Below, one piece after another: positions 9,420 through 42,339 of a stretch of DNA of 64,000 bases; the first letter of the stretch is position 1, and every line of letters begins with the position of its first letter. The notes under the pieces were generated by a model. That model was not told the DNA's origin. It ran no database searches and worked only from the letters and a program-made list of their open reading frames with translations. The translations under genes were made by a program, and so were the position numbers. This DNA comes from Hormiphora californensis. Its lineage: Eukaryota > Ctenophora > Tentaculata > Cydippida > Pleurobrachiidae. The stretch spans positions 7,451,447 through 7,515,446 of the forward strand of contig CM035350.1 of assembly GCA_020137815.1 (NCBI GenBank). Direction: 5' to 3'.

Positions 9420-9994
9420 AAGATAAAAACACCCCATCATCTGTTGTTCTATTAGCTTGTCGTTGGTGTTAAACACTTTCCATTCCCTATCACTTGTTTC
9501 TTCTGCTTCAATCATTCGGAGAAGTGGCGATTGATGAAAATTCACGTATTTTGGTAGGTTTATTCGAGATTTTCCTCCACTTTTATCATTGTTAATGGCT
9601 ATTGAATCACCGTCGTATTTACGCTCATTAAGATAACTATTACAAGCATTAATTATCGCATCAAGCAGATCTTGTCGTTCCGAATAGTATCCAGGTTCGA
9701 TTATAACTTTATGGTCACCATGAACTGCATTCCTGCTTTTAAAAGCTCCAGACATTATATCTCTAAGCATTGCATGGCCATCAAATCGAAGAATTATGGT
9801 GTTGTTGCTCGTATTAACGTTGTGCAGCTCACCATATGCCACTGATTTGACTGCAATACCCATTTTCTCCTGCAGTTTGATCGGTTCTATAGCCATAGAC
9901 AGTTTGGCAGGATCAGCTCCTAATCCACCAGCAATAACAAAGTTCCGGAACATGTTTATTGGATGAATGGTAACAGAGTCATATTGATGGCCTT

Positions 9995-10486
9995 TTATAC
10001 AGATAAATCTTGATTTGACGCTAGAGTAATTTCCTGGTACAATGTTGTCACAAGGAGGTTTTTGACTTTCTTTAAATCGACCTTGGTTATTATCAAAAGT
10101 AGAATGCAAATGATGTAGTATAAATCATTTCTATCTGTAGCGGTAGCAGTAATCGGTAGGGAAATAGACTGGCTCGTTAATTCAATTTTTAAGTCGGCAA
10201 ACATTGTCGCATTGAGTGGATTGAATTCCAATATCTCTGCTCCATCCACCCATGACATTGGATTGCCATTAATTTCACGCTTTTCCCAATTGAAATTAAA
10301 CTTTGGTGTAATGGGATGATCGTAACGGATAGAAGTAGTTTCGTTACTTATTATAAACTCTATTTTGCCGTTAGTTTTCCACAAAACACTAGTTCCATAC
10401 TCCCCTTCAATTATCAAATACATGTCACTGTGGTCTGTATCAAATACTGTGCCCGATAGTAAGACAAGAAACAATACCAAATCCAT
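9995..10486 (-). CDS. Polinton-encoded single-pass membrane protein
   Basis: About 163 residues from the ATG at 10486. An ATG 24 nt upstream would place eight extra residues before the signal peptide, so I prefer the internal one. N-terminal hydrophobic signal peptide (MDLVLFLVLLSG), an ectodomain of about 105 residues with N-glycosylation-type sites (NETT, NAT), a transmembrane helix (LYYIICILLLII) and a short basic cytoplasmic tail. The ectodomain has a faint resemblance to WIF/RYK-type folds (FNFNWEK followed by a hydrophobic strand pattern), which I do not trust without a structural search. It lies nearest the right terminal repeat, upstream of the minor capsid gene. Possible roles are envelope component, host-interaction protein or captured host cargo. 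Function is unknown. Confidence 0.55.
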   Translation of the reverse strand: MDLVLFLVLLSGTVFDTDHSDMYLIIEGEYGTSVLWKTNGKIEFIISNETTSIRYDHPITPKFNFNWEKREINGNPMSWVDGAEILEFNPLNATMFADLKIELTSQSISLPITATATDRNDLYYIICILLLIITKVDLKKVKNLLVTTLYQEITLASNQDLSV

Positions 10487-10528
10487 ACTCCAATCTAGAG
10501 AAATGATCATGATTACTCAGACCCTTAA

Positions 10529-10945
10529 TTAAATTAGCTCATCTATTAAACCCCGTGTTTTACTTTGATATGATCCATATGATTCATATGATTTCACGCA
10601 AATCATATGAATCATATGAATCAATTAATCCGGATTTCATACACACAATGAAATCAATTAATCCGGATACACACAGTGTCAATTAGTGACCTCCCCCATT
10701 GGGGGAGGTCATTGAATCTGCTGCATATGCTGCATCTACCACATATGCTGCCCCTCATTCGCCCCACCATGTTACCCGGGGGTAGCTACACATGGCTAGA
10801 GCTAAATACTGGAGGTGTATAGTGAGATACAGTTACACACTTGACAGTCAAATGAGGAGATGTATAGTGAGGTAACAAGCCTCAACTTAGTTAACTATAT
10901 TGAGGTGATGCCGCACTGTCGTAGATTCACAAGTTTTACACTACT
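10529..10945. repeat. Polinton right terminal inverted repeat
   Basis: Reverse complement of 2134-2566, ending ...GTTTTACACTACT at 10945 and followed by the second CACGCT target duplication at 10946-10951. Confidence 0.92.
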
Positions 10946-11188
10946 CACGCTCCCGCGGAAGCACAGTGCATATTTCAGCGTGCAAATGGTCGCGCACAGC
11001 GGGAGTGATATGTGCACTCGCGGTATATATAGTTCTTTCTCTGTATTCTCTCTGTAGACAGTACATAGATGTACTGCCTACAGAGAGAATACAGAGAAAG
11101 AACCATCACTGTGGTCCATTATCAGTTAGAGTTTTACTGTTGATGGGATCCCATTAATGGGATGCCATTCAGTTAGAGTTTCCCCTTA
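10946..11188. mobile_element. Right part of palindromic element hosting the Polinton
   Basis: Begins with the second CACGCT copy. GCTCCCGC (10949-10956) can pair with GCGGGAGT (about 10999-11006) and TGCAC left of the Polinton with GTGCA (about 11010), so the Polinton integrated inside a hairpin of this older element. A further hairpin (about 11035-11105) is built from GTTCTTTCTCTGTATTCTCT and its complement. The terminus matches 1001-1070 plus 1475-1535 in inverted orientation. Confidence 0.7.
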
Positions 11189-11300
11189 AGGGAGGGACTA
11201 AGGGGAGGGAAGATTAGTCCGGGGATTGTTTTGTCGACCTAGCTGCAATTCGGGGACACGGAAGAGTATAATAAGAACATTATGATAGGGTGCATTACAC

Positions 11301-33082
<21,782 letters not shown>

Positions 33083-33750
33083 ATTGTCAGTGCTCCCAGT
33101 TAGGGCTAAGTGGAATTTACATGCTAAAATCACATTTTGTAAAGTTACAAACAACACAAAGCAAAGTAAAGCTACATTAATTAAGACATATTGTTTGGAG
33201 AGACAATTACGAAAGAGCAGAACTAAGGCAATCATGCAAGGAATTAAACAATGAATGAAACCCTGCCGTGAATTTTCCTAGATATGATTTTGAATAGCAC
33301 AAGGGTTTGACAAGAATGAAAATCTGATGGGAGTACACCCGCTGATGAAGAATACCCCAGAGTATTTGACAGCTACGGTTAATTTATTTTCCAGTACCCA
33401 CATATTTCGTATTTTCCTTGTCTAATGATGGGAGTCTGTTCCACAAATGAGATGTTATGGGTCTAGATGTGAAATGAAATTGATAAACCCTCCAAGCTTC
33501 CGTCCTGTATGGAAAGTGGGAGGAATTACTCGCACTCAAAGACACATTTTGCGCAAAAGGATTGATCCATTCAAAAAGAGTTTTTCCCCGAACTGGAAAG
33601 CAGGCGCCGTTACGATCTGGATTCGATTTAGTCTGCATACCTTTCATACAGTCTACCAGCATGCACCACTTCAGTGGCAAAGCTAGGATGTGCAGTACTA
33701 TGCCATTTTAACGCTGGCCAACATTTTCTCTCTTTTCTCTCAACCATACA
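33083..33750. other. Region 5' of PLC-gamma
   Basis: Upstream of the first PLC-gamma ATG (minus strand). It probably includes promoter and 5' UTR, but I see no confident TATA box or upstream exon. Confidence 0.4.
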
Positions 33751-33925
33751 CGGTCGCTTGTAGTGGGAAAACGGTAATGGAAAACGGAGATACAGTAAGA
33801 CGACGCGCAACCGTGGCCAATCAGGGTGCTAGTACGTGCTGAACACATGCACTTTTTGCCGCGTGTTATGCAACGTGCGTGTCTCATTACTGTATTTCCA
33901 TTACGGTAATACGACTACAAGCAGC
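33745..33925. repeat. Small MITE-like inverted repeat
   Basis: CTTGTAGTGGGAAAACGGTAAT near the left end and ATTACGGTAATACGACTACAAG near the right end are imperfect inverted copies. Related to the repeat at about 646-835. Confidence 0.5.
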
Positions 33926-34061
33926 ACTGATAGGACCTATGGTTTAGTGAATCAACTTTTTTGGCAGCGCGCACCTGTAAACCCAGATCGTAACGGCGCC
34001 CTGCATGAGGGGCTGCAGTTGTGCTGTTGCACCTATGAACAATACAAGGCTGCAGCACAGG

Positions 34062-34595
34062 AAAACGTTAAAATCTGGGTGCCTTTCAGTGCTAACAATT
34101 CGTAGTTTTAGCGCGTGCGACGGATTAAGGCTATCTGTTAGGGTCTGGTTAGGGTTTGGTTTGGGGTTATCGGTTAGGGCTATCGATTCTCTAACAGATA
34201 CCGTTTAGTTTACTCAAATTGTCCATGTGGCTATAGCAGTTTGAAAAAAGTCGGTCTAAGTGCACTCTTTTGATAGCGTGCACCTGTAAAGTCGGATTTT
34301 TTGAAGTTGTCACCCCCCTGGGTGGCGCACAATGTTTTATTTGTGCATCGGAAACTTGTTTCGGCTCTCACGCCTTCGTTTCTTGACCGATTTCGTCGAT
34401 CAAAAGTTTTACGGACTCACAAAATTATGCTCTTTCCGGTGATATGCGGTTTTATGCCGTAAAGTGAGAGCAAGTGGGGGCTGTCACGTGCAAATAAGAC
34501 GCCGCACGACAGAAGGGGGGTGACAACTTCAAAAAATCCGACTTTAAACAGGCTGCAAGGCACCCAGATTATAATCGCGCCCGGCCCTGCAGAGC
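34062..34595. repeat. Copy 1 of dispersed repeat, with nested foldback
   Basis: GTTAAAATCTGGGTGC ... TATCGATTCTCTAACAGATACCGTTT ... GTGCACCTGTAAA ... AACAGGCTGCAAGGCACCCA recurs in direct orientation at 36408-36690. In this copy the sequence is interrupted at 34290-34547 by a foldback with about 30-bp perfect inverted ends (AAAGTCGGATTTTTTGAAGT...). Confidence 0.75.
34290..34547. mobile_element. 258-bp foldback nested in dispersed repeat
   Basis: Inverted ends AAGTCGGATTTTTTGAAGTT / AACTTCAAAAAATCCGACTT. The uninterrupted sequence in the second copy near 36.64 kb shows the empty site (GTGCACATGTAAACAGGCTG). Confidence 0.75.
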
Positions 34596-34949
34596 ATTCC
34601 AAAGAAAATGGTTGGCAAATGCCGCTGGCCCCCGATAAAAAATGATGAGGCAGCGCTTTTCAAATTTTCATTTAAAAAATGAAAATTTGAGCGATTCCTG
34701 ACAAAAACGCGATCGTGTTTCCTGTCTGGCCGGATCCGGACGAAATTCGCGCGTTACATTAACTGCGACGTAAAGTTTTGTCCGCGCGCGATATATTTCA
34801 TCCGCGGCCGGCCGCGACTGGGAAATTTGTCAAATTTTGAATTCAGGTTTTCCTGGAAAACGTTAAAATCTTTGTGTGAAAGCCGGGGTTGCCGGTCCAA
34901 TTAAAACGGAATAAGAATCAAGGTAATCAGTACATATAAGATTAATAAA

Positions 34950-36194
34950 TTAGATTAGATTAATGTCATTGGTTAAACTACAAAACCGAGTCCATTTATT
35001 CCCCCTGAACCCCCTGATGGAAATGAGTACAGTTTTTAGGAGTGAGAAAGATAGTCGTAGTCTGATATAGCGCACGCTATCATTATAGGTATGCCCGGTT
35101 TTGTCGGCGAGACGGTTTGCAAGCTTCTTGTAAAATACCTCGGCTCTTGGACCCATGACTCCAGTTGTTGAGAAAACCAGTGGAGTGAAGGTTGCTTTCT
35201 CCACCTCAACTACTCGTGCATCATAATGAAGTACTTTTTCTCGCTCATGCCGCTTGATGGTGTTTTTGAGTGGCTGAGAAATGTTAGTAGGTGCCAGGCT
35301 ATTGAAGACTCTGATGTCAGTGAATACCTTATCGAGGTCACTCCACACATTCCGGGCAGAAACATCCAAACGGGCACTGTTAACAGTGATAGTAGATTTG
35401 AATTGGAATGTTTCACCAGTTATGGGTAGGAGCTGCGGCTCAAGGCGGACGTCTTTGCAGCCGGCCTCCACGAGGATGTTAGCTGTGAGGTCTCTGATGT
35501 TATTGTGCCGTAAATACACGTAACCTCCCACGGCACATGAAAGGCAATGTTCGAGAGTGTTCGATTTTCCACACGCACAAACAGATGGTATGCCCTCAAA
35601 GGGTAAGTTGTAGCGTAGTAGCAGGGCATCTCTGAATTGCTGTTTATTCAGGACAAATCCGTGTTCCACCAAGGGCAGAGCAGTTAACCAGCTAGAGGCC
35701 CCTCTAGACGAGATCTCCTCGAATAATCGCTGGTCAAAGGTTGAAAGTAGTGCCCGGGTTTGTTCTTTTTCGGCATTCTGTGTAGATCGTTTTACTTTCA
35801 GGACTGCAGCCTTAGCTCCTTTCGCTTCCCACAGGAGGAGTTCCGAGCGTTCTTCACTGATTAGGAGTTTTTGTTCCAGAATGAGATTTTTAAGAGGCTG
35901 GGTCGCCTGAGAAGAGTTGATGAACTCAGCAGCCGCCTGTTCTGTAGGAATCAAAATTCCGAGCCCACCATCACGTGCAGGGAGAGAGAAGAGAGCTCTG
36001 ATGTTGGGAGGGGTGTTTGGACCTATCAGGGCAGGGATAAAATAATCCTTGATACAGGTCTCCAAGGGCGTAAAAAGTTCTGCAATCCCTGCAGTTGTTC
36101 TCATGAGAAATAACCACTTTTTAGATAAACCAAACGTATAACCACTGTAGGCACATTGTGGTTCACTAGTTGCAATTTCCGACAAAACTTTCAA
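34950..36194 (-). pseudogene. C-terminal part of a retroelement reverse-transcriptase polyprotein
   Basis: A 414-codon open frame matching the post-RT region of a retroelement family common in cnidarian and sponge genomes. Landmarks are FSLPARDGGLGILIPTEQAA, GASSWLTALPL, DALLLRYNLPF, a zinc-binding-like CACGKSNTLEHCLSCAVGG and LRHNNIRDLTANILVEAGC, SARLDVSARNVW, KHEREKVLHYDARV and RLRLSFSLLKT. The reverse-transcriptase core itself is missing, so the copy is 5'-truncated. It lies between two direct copies of a dispersed repeat. Confidence 0.8.
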
Positions 36195-36407
36195 CTCCTT
36201 GCTCCGTTAAAATCTGGTGTTGTTCCACTTTTTGAAAAGCGCTGCCTTATGCCGCGCCAGCAACGTTTGCCAATTCCACTTTGCAGGTTCAGTGTTCACT
36301 CTGTGACCGATCGTGGTGTGCGCTTATTATCTGAGACCCTGGTGTCGGATTGCTGTTTCTTTTTTAAAAAATCTGGGTCGTAACGGCGCCCGAACACGTC
36401 GGGTAAT

Positions 36408-36690
36408 GTTAAAATCTGGGTGCTTTCCATTGCTAACAATTCATCGATTTTGGCGGTCGAGACGGGTAAGGGCTGTTTTTAGGGTTTTGTTTGGGGTTGT
36501 CCGTTAGTTCCATCGATTCTCTATCAGATACCGTTTCGTTTTATACTCAAATGGGCTATGTGGTTACGCGGCTGTACAAAAAGAGCAAAAAAGTCGGTCT
36601 AGGAAATAAAAGTGTACTCTTTTTGCTAGTGTGCACATGTAAACAGGCTGCAAGGCACCCAGATTATAATCGCGCCCGAACACGTCCGCC
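36408..36690. repeat. Copy 2 of dispersed repeat
   Basis: Direct repeat of 34062-34595 without the nested foldback. The following sequence contains a long G run at about 36783-36793. Confidence 0.7.
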
Positions 36691-37733
36691 CCTCCCCGCC
36701 AAGGCTCCGTCACTGTCCCGCTGTGGGGGGGTTCCAGCCCATGGCAGCAAACAAGGGCTCCGTCATCGACCCTAGACATAGCGGGGGGGGGGGGGCTCCC
36801 ACATGCTAGAGCCGCTTCGGTTGTAAAAGCTAATTTAAAACTGAAGGATGAAGGATCCCTAGTGCTTAGTGCGAAGCTTAGAATATGCAATAAAAGAAGC
36901 TGAAAACATCTCTATTTTAAACTCTTCCTGCAGTCTGATGAGTGATTGTGGCTTTGAAAACGGCTTCGAAGTCGAGTGACGACATTTTCGATATTAAAAT
37001 GCCCCCTGCAGTAGGCAGTAGCTGTGCTTTGACCCTTGAATCTTCATGTCTAAAATCTAACTGCAACTTTCGTACTACTATCTTATACACAAAGTACAGT
37101 ATACCGGTACCCGGGACCCGGATGCAAACGATATCAATTATTTTGCCCGTTAATCTAAATAATCTATCAACTTTTGTTTCTGCTGTGGGTTGATAAATCA
37201 AAGTAGATCTATTTGAGAGATACAGCTGTTTTATTGCTCCAAGTCCAACCATCCTACGTAAATTTTAAATTTTCTCTCCAGGCCCTCTCGCTAAACTTAC
37301 ATCACATGTCAAGCCTCTAATTAGGCTCTCCTCTCTCTCTCCGTAATTTGGGCGTCTTGCACACACGTACGCAGACACACAGTTGCTATTCTGGGAGTAG
37401 GCCTATTTTTGAAAATGAGGGAAGAAATAAGAACGAAAGTCGAAATATCTTTATCTGACCACACGCCTTCCCTATGTTATAGGAGGTTGGGATGTCTGAT
37501 TCGGTCTAACACAGAGAGAGAGAGTGAGCGAGAAGAACTACAGCAGCAGCAGCACCAGTCACAGCATAGCAGTACCAATCCTAATAGTAAGTGTAAATTT
37601 ATACTCACTAGCTATTTCCTGTTGATGCTTCTTCTTGCAACAAATATCTTTTTATCTCTATTTCTCTATCTCTCTATCTCTATCTCTCTCTCTTTATCTC
37701 TCTTTCTATTACCTACCCACTCCCAGGTTGACG

Positions 37734-39170
37734 ATGGCAAATCGGCCACGACAAAATGGACCCTCTCAAGTGCGGGCACTTCAGTTCAAACTTGTACTTC
37801 TTGGTAAGGTTCCATAACTTATTTCTACCCCTTGTCTATAGTTCCTTCATTCATTGCTAGTTTATCACAAATTCCGCTGTGTCGCTGTCTGACCCAGATA
37901 GCTCGGAAAGCCCGGATAATACTTCCAGAATAGCCCGTAAGAAAATCCGGGATATCATGGCCTGATATATCCGGGTTATACGAGCTATCTGGGCTTGATT
38001 TCCAGAGTATTACAGAGTATTACAGCTCGTATATGCTGGAATAGCTTTCCTGAAAATACCTATTATCCGGACTATCTGATCTATCTGGGTTATCCAGGAT
38101 TACACGTACCCATTACACCCTAATGTCTCGCTCCCCCTCCCCAATCAGTGGGTATTTGGTATTAAAAGAAGGCCGGTGCTGATTTGTATTTCCATAAGGC
38201 AGCTTGTCTACTCTATTTCCAATTCTGAGATGTCATTTCTGAGTGAGGGCCGATTTGGCAGTGAAGAAAAAGATAGTGAGAGAGATAGACAGAGAGACAG
38301 ATAGATATTGTGTTACGCCGGCCTCAATATGACCACATGGAATTATGAGTGTACAATCAATTGAATGGCCTTGATATTATAGAGGGAGATCAACACAAGG
38401 CAAGAGGGAGATGGAATAGAAATTACGTTGTGTGTGTGAGGGAGAGGGGGATAGAGAGAGAGAGTTAGAGAGAGGCATAGAAATAAAGAGAGAAGGAACA
38501 ATCTAATCTACAAATGTATACACTATTTAGATGGTTCAACTACCTATACCGCACTTCATATATTCCTGTTTAGACAGTACTTCCTTGCTATACTTTCTTG
38601 TGTTGCTATGGTAACAAACTTAAATATCCAGAAATAGGTTGTAAATCGCATTCTAAAAAGGGTGCCGATAATCGTTAAATGCCCCCCCCCCCCCCCCCCG
38701 TTTTAACAGTTTATAAGTGCACAATGACGCGTTACATAATACAGGTGTGCTAGCGCAGTAGGAAATACACGGCTGCCAAAGAAAACAAACATAATACACG
38801 TAGCAGGCCCCCAAATTCCGCACAATGGAAGATATATTGTACAATGTTTTGTACGAAGCTGAATACATTTCCCCCCATCTCTATTCTATATCTCAACTTG
38901 GATATATGAAATATCAAAAATAACTTCCCGCCTCGTAGATAATGTTTGATCCTTTCTCATTTCTAATTAAGAAAGGCCATGAATGTCCCACATTCATAAG
39001 CACACATAATATCCTACCCTCTCCAAATCCATTAGATCATTTATATCCATCTCCAGACATGCCTCCTCGCACAGAGCTTTACACAGTGAGAGCCTATCAC
39101 AATTATCACTTGTCAACTTCCTGTCAACATTCTTCAACAAGTGTGTTTTATCCTATATTATTCTTAGTTT

Positions 39171-39224
<54 letters not shown>

Positions 39225-39236
39225 TCTATCCCTCTC

Positions 39237-39283
<47 letters not shown>

Positions 39284-39295
39284 ACCTGCTACACT

Positions 39296-39361
<66 letters not shown>

Positions 39362-40245
39362 CTCTCTCTCTCTCTCTCCCACACACTATCCATCCCTCCC
39401 ATCCATCTTTCTCGTACATACTACATTATGTCTTAGTCTACATGCTGCAGCTAATTGCCCCTCCAATTACAGCTGTGCCTGTTTACTATATAACTCGGCC
39501 TCTCTCCTTTCTAGCTGTCCTTTCTAGCTGTCTTATCCCCTCTTCCTCCTTCCCGGTAGATGTGGGCTATTATTTGTGAACCCTCTCACAGGCCCCATAT
39601 AGATAATACTATCTAAACCCTCTTCCTTTCAGGTGAATCAGCGGTTGGAAAATCTAGTTTAGTTCTCAGATTTGTAAAGGGACAGTTCCATGAGTACCAG
39701 GAGACGACGATTGGCGCTGCTTTCCTCACACAAACTGTTACTGTAGATGGGGTCACCGTCAAGTTTGAAATCTGGGACACTGCAGGTAGGACGCTGCGTG
39801 ACGTCAGAGTGACGTCATGAGGTCCACTGATATATTACACTACTATCCACTTTCATACGGGGGATTGTGCAACACTCGTACCATGTTTTTTACCGAAAAA
39901 AAAAGTTTTTTAACAAAAAAAACATGTTGAGAAATAAGAAACATTCACGCCTAAAAGAAGAGAGAAACCCAATCAGAGAGTGTTTGGGAAGTGTTTATTG
40001 TTCCTCTCAAGAAATTGTGGGAGCTGGGTCGAGAACCATTTAAATGCTAAACGCCTGGTGTTTATGTTTTGTGCCCTTATTTGACTGAACATCCCTTCAT
40101 TTCCTTCATTTATTTCCCCATAACACGGGACTGGGGTACAATTCATTCATCTCATTCACACACACGCACAAACACATCTCACAAACAATTCACTAAGGTA
40201 ACAGGTGTGTGTTTTGATAATGTTGAAACTGAACCCCACATCTGT

Positions 40246-40276
<31 letters not shown>

Positions 40277-41208
40277 CTCTTTCTCACACATCGTCCTTTT
40301 TGTTACAGGTCAGGAGAGGTACCATAGCTTGGCCCCAATGTACTACAGGGGCGCACAGTCAGCCATCATTGTCTACGACATTACAAATAGAGTGAGTAAG
40401 GAGAGAGGCATACTAAAATAATTTGTTCATGTACACAATGGTATTTGAAGGTAGTGGGACAATTGTGCTAGAACACCCTCGCGACTAGCAGGGCACGGAC
40501 TGGGCTCTTTACAAAGGTCCCCAGGCAAAGCGCTGTGAATGGTAACAACGCGCAGCGCGCTCTTTAGGAACATCTGCAGCGAGGGAAATAGGAAGCTGTA
40601 AATTGGTGGGGTGATTGTTAGGTCATCACTACGAGTTATGACGTTCTAATCGTGACGTGTTTCCACCAACAGGACACATTCGAACGAGCAAAGAGTTGGG
40701 TGAAAGAGCTCGATAGACAAGCCAGGAAAGATATCGTCATTGCTCTGGCCGGAAACAAATCGGATCTCAGTTCCAAACGAATGGTAGAATACGAGGTAAG
40801 TGAGAACATTCTGATTCTACAATCTATGTTTTGTATTAGCTCTCTCTCTCAGAACGAAATAGAAATAGAAGTTCTAGTTCTACTGATTTATCACTTCTGT
40901 CCATTACTAGGAAGGAAAAGCATACGCTGCGGAGCACAATTTAATCTTTATGGAAACATCTGCTAAAACAGGGGACAATGTATCTAATGTATTCGTGGAA
41001 ATCGGTAGGTGAAAATGAGAAACGATATTCAATAATCTGATTGTGTGATTCATAATGTTTACAAACCTGATCTAACACTCTCGCCTCCCCCGCAGCCCAA
41101 GCTCTACCTAAGAACGAACAGAAGCCAGCCAATAATGGCCAAACGGTGCGAATAGACAATGATGCTGCAGGAGCCAGTTCAAGTGGTCCGGGATGCTGCA
41201 ATAAATAA
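37734..41208 (+). CDS. RAB5: Rab5 small GTPase
   Basis: Six coding exons: 37734-37803, 39633-39785, 40309-40391, 40673-40795, 40911-41004, 41096-41208, all with GT-AG introns and matching phases. The product is about 211 residues, the usual Rab5 length. G1 is GESAVGKSS, switch I is [12 protein letters not shown] (Rab5-specific), G3 is [22 protein letters not shown]4 is NKSD, G5 is ETSAKT. The C-terminus CCNK carries the two cysteines for geranylgeranylation. Rab5 controls early-endosome fusion and endocytic uptake, cycling between GTP and GDP forms on the endosomal membrane. The start follows an N-terminal [11 protein letters not shown] resembling other animal Rab5. An AATAAA overlaps the stop (41200-41205). 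Introns carry (CT)n tracts. Confidence 0.97.
37893..38105. repeat. Palindrome cluster in Rab5 intron 1
   Basis: Repeated ATCCGG/CCGGAT and ATCTGGG/CCCAGAT motifs (for example ATCCGGGATATCATGG, ATATATCCGGGTTATACGAG, CCCAGATAGCTCG and CGAGCTATCTGGG) form overlapping dyads over about 210 bp. Probably a decayed foldback repeat. Confidence 0.5.
39175..39380. repeat. (CT)n microsatellites in Rab5 intron 1
   Basis: Two long CT tracts separated by GCTACCTGCTACACTAA. Confidence 0.95.
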
Positions 41209-42339
41209 TCGCATTCTCCCTCCCTTTGTGTGTGTGTAGTGTGGCATGTTTTATACGTTAACTGATTAAGAGAGAAAGAGAGAGAGAGATATAAAGCAAC
41301 CCCCTGTTGTAGTTGTTGTTGCTGCTTGTTAATGTGTACATATTCTCTCCTCACCAGACAGTACAGTGAGCGAGAGAGGTGTATCTGAAACACAAATTAA
41401 AAATGTTAGAGTTTTTTATGGTTTTGTATGATGCGAACTCTCAAAATTCGTTAGTTGATCTCCTTTAAAGTTCATAATTTCCAGCACGTTGAATTACAGT
41501 TGACACGTATTTTCTCTATCAGGGCCTTTCCTCATAAATATGTATCTGCAGAAAGTCTGCTAGGATGTGTGTATGTGTGATTAGTGGGCCGGTTTGAGGG
41601 TCATTCACAGAGACAGTTCTATTTTCAAACTTCTGATTCCGAAATTACACAAATAGAAATTATCTGCCATGTTCTTAACAGTATAAGAAGCGTGTGTAGG
41701 TACTGCGTTTTTGGTTGTTGTGGACGACTGATTGAAGTTCATGTGTTTTCTTTGTTTAGAATCCCTGTTTCTCTTTGCTAAACAATGGTTAGTGTTTCTA
41801 GAAATGAGTATCTTGTTTTTCAAGGAATAATGGAGCAGGAGCAGGAGGGAAAGCTTCAAAAAAAATTAAAAATGAGAACAAAATCTTTGGTAAGAAAAGT
41901 GGCGCGCAAAATCTTTTTGCGCCTATGTACCCAAATGAACCCAAATTGCGGCGCGCGCGAATCTTAAAAAATCGAATGTTTAAAAAAAATGAAAAAGTTT
42001 GAACTTAAAAAAAAGCTTGCACAAGTCACAACGTGTTTTTGAAAAGCCCTGCCGGCTGCCTTATCCCGCGCTATTGGGGCATTCGCAAGCTCATCGGGGC
42101 ATCCGCAAGCTGACCACTCACCTTGCACAGTTGACAGTGCACAGTACACACTGCTCAATTCTTGGAATTTGGCGCATTGCGCGTGTATTTACAAAGGGGA
42201 AATCCTGAATTTCCAGGAATCTCAGGTCAAGTCGTTTGAAACGCACTTTAGTAAAGATTCTCCGTTAACGGTTAAGTATTGTTGGAAAATATTGGATAGA
42301 TTCACAATGGTGAATATATTTCATGCACCAAATTCCAAA

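Larger units (their letters stand above)
7864..10109 (-). pseudogene. Polinton minor capsid (penton-like) gene, split by insertion
   Basis: The N-terminal portion runs from about 10109 to 9420 and the C-terminal portion from 8106 to the stop at 7864-7866. Between them lies a 1.3-kb retroelement plus one copy of its 17-bp target duplication. The C-terminal part has the strand pattern and DFNGRLISF motif typical of the single-jelly-roll vertex protein of Polintons, and the N-terminal part includes FRNFVIAGGLGADPAKL and a YYSERQDLLDAI segment. The reading frames on both sides remain open, so the break is the insertion itself. The first about 115 nt overlap the end of the upstream membrane-protein frame. 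Confidence 0.8.
2134..10945. mobile_element. Polinton/Maverick element, deletion derivative
   Basis: An 8,812-bp element with about 420-430 bp terminal inverted repeats beginning AGTAGTGTAAAAC and a 6-bp target duplication. Gene order left to right: C2H2/coiled-coil protein (minus), integrase with chromodomain (plus), truncated packaging ATPase (plus), a coding-poor gap, cysteine protease (minus), major capsid protein (minus), small basic virion-type protein (minus), minor capsid protein broken by a retroelement (minus), single-pass membrane protein (minus). Complete Polintons are usually 15-20 kb and encode a protein-primed DNA polymerase B. None is present here, so the copy is not autonomous. 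Most remaining frames are open, which suggests a fairly recent insertion. Polintons are related to adintoviruses, so this may also be viewed as a decayed endogenous virus. Confidence 0.93.
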
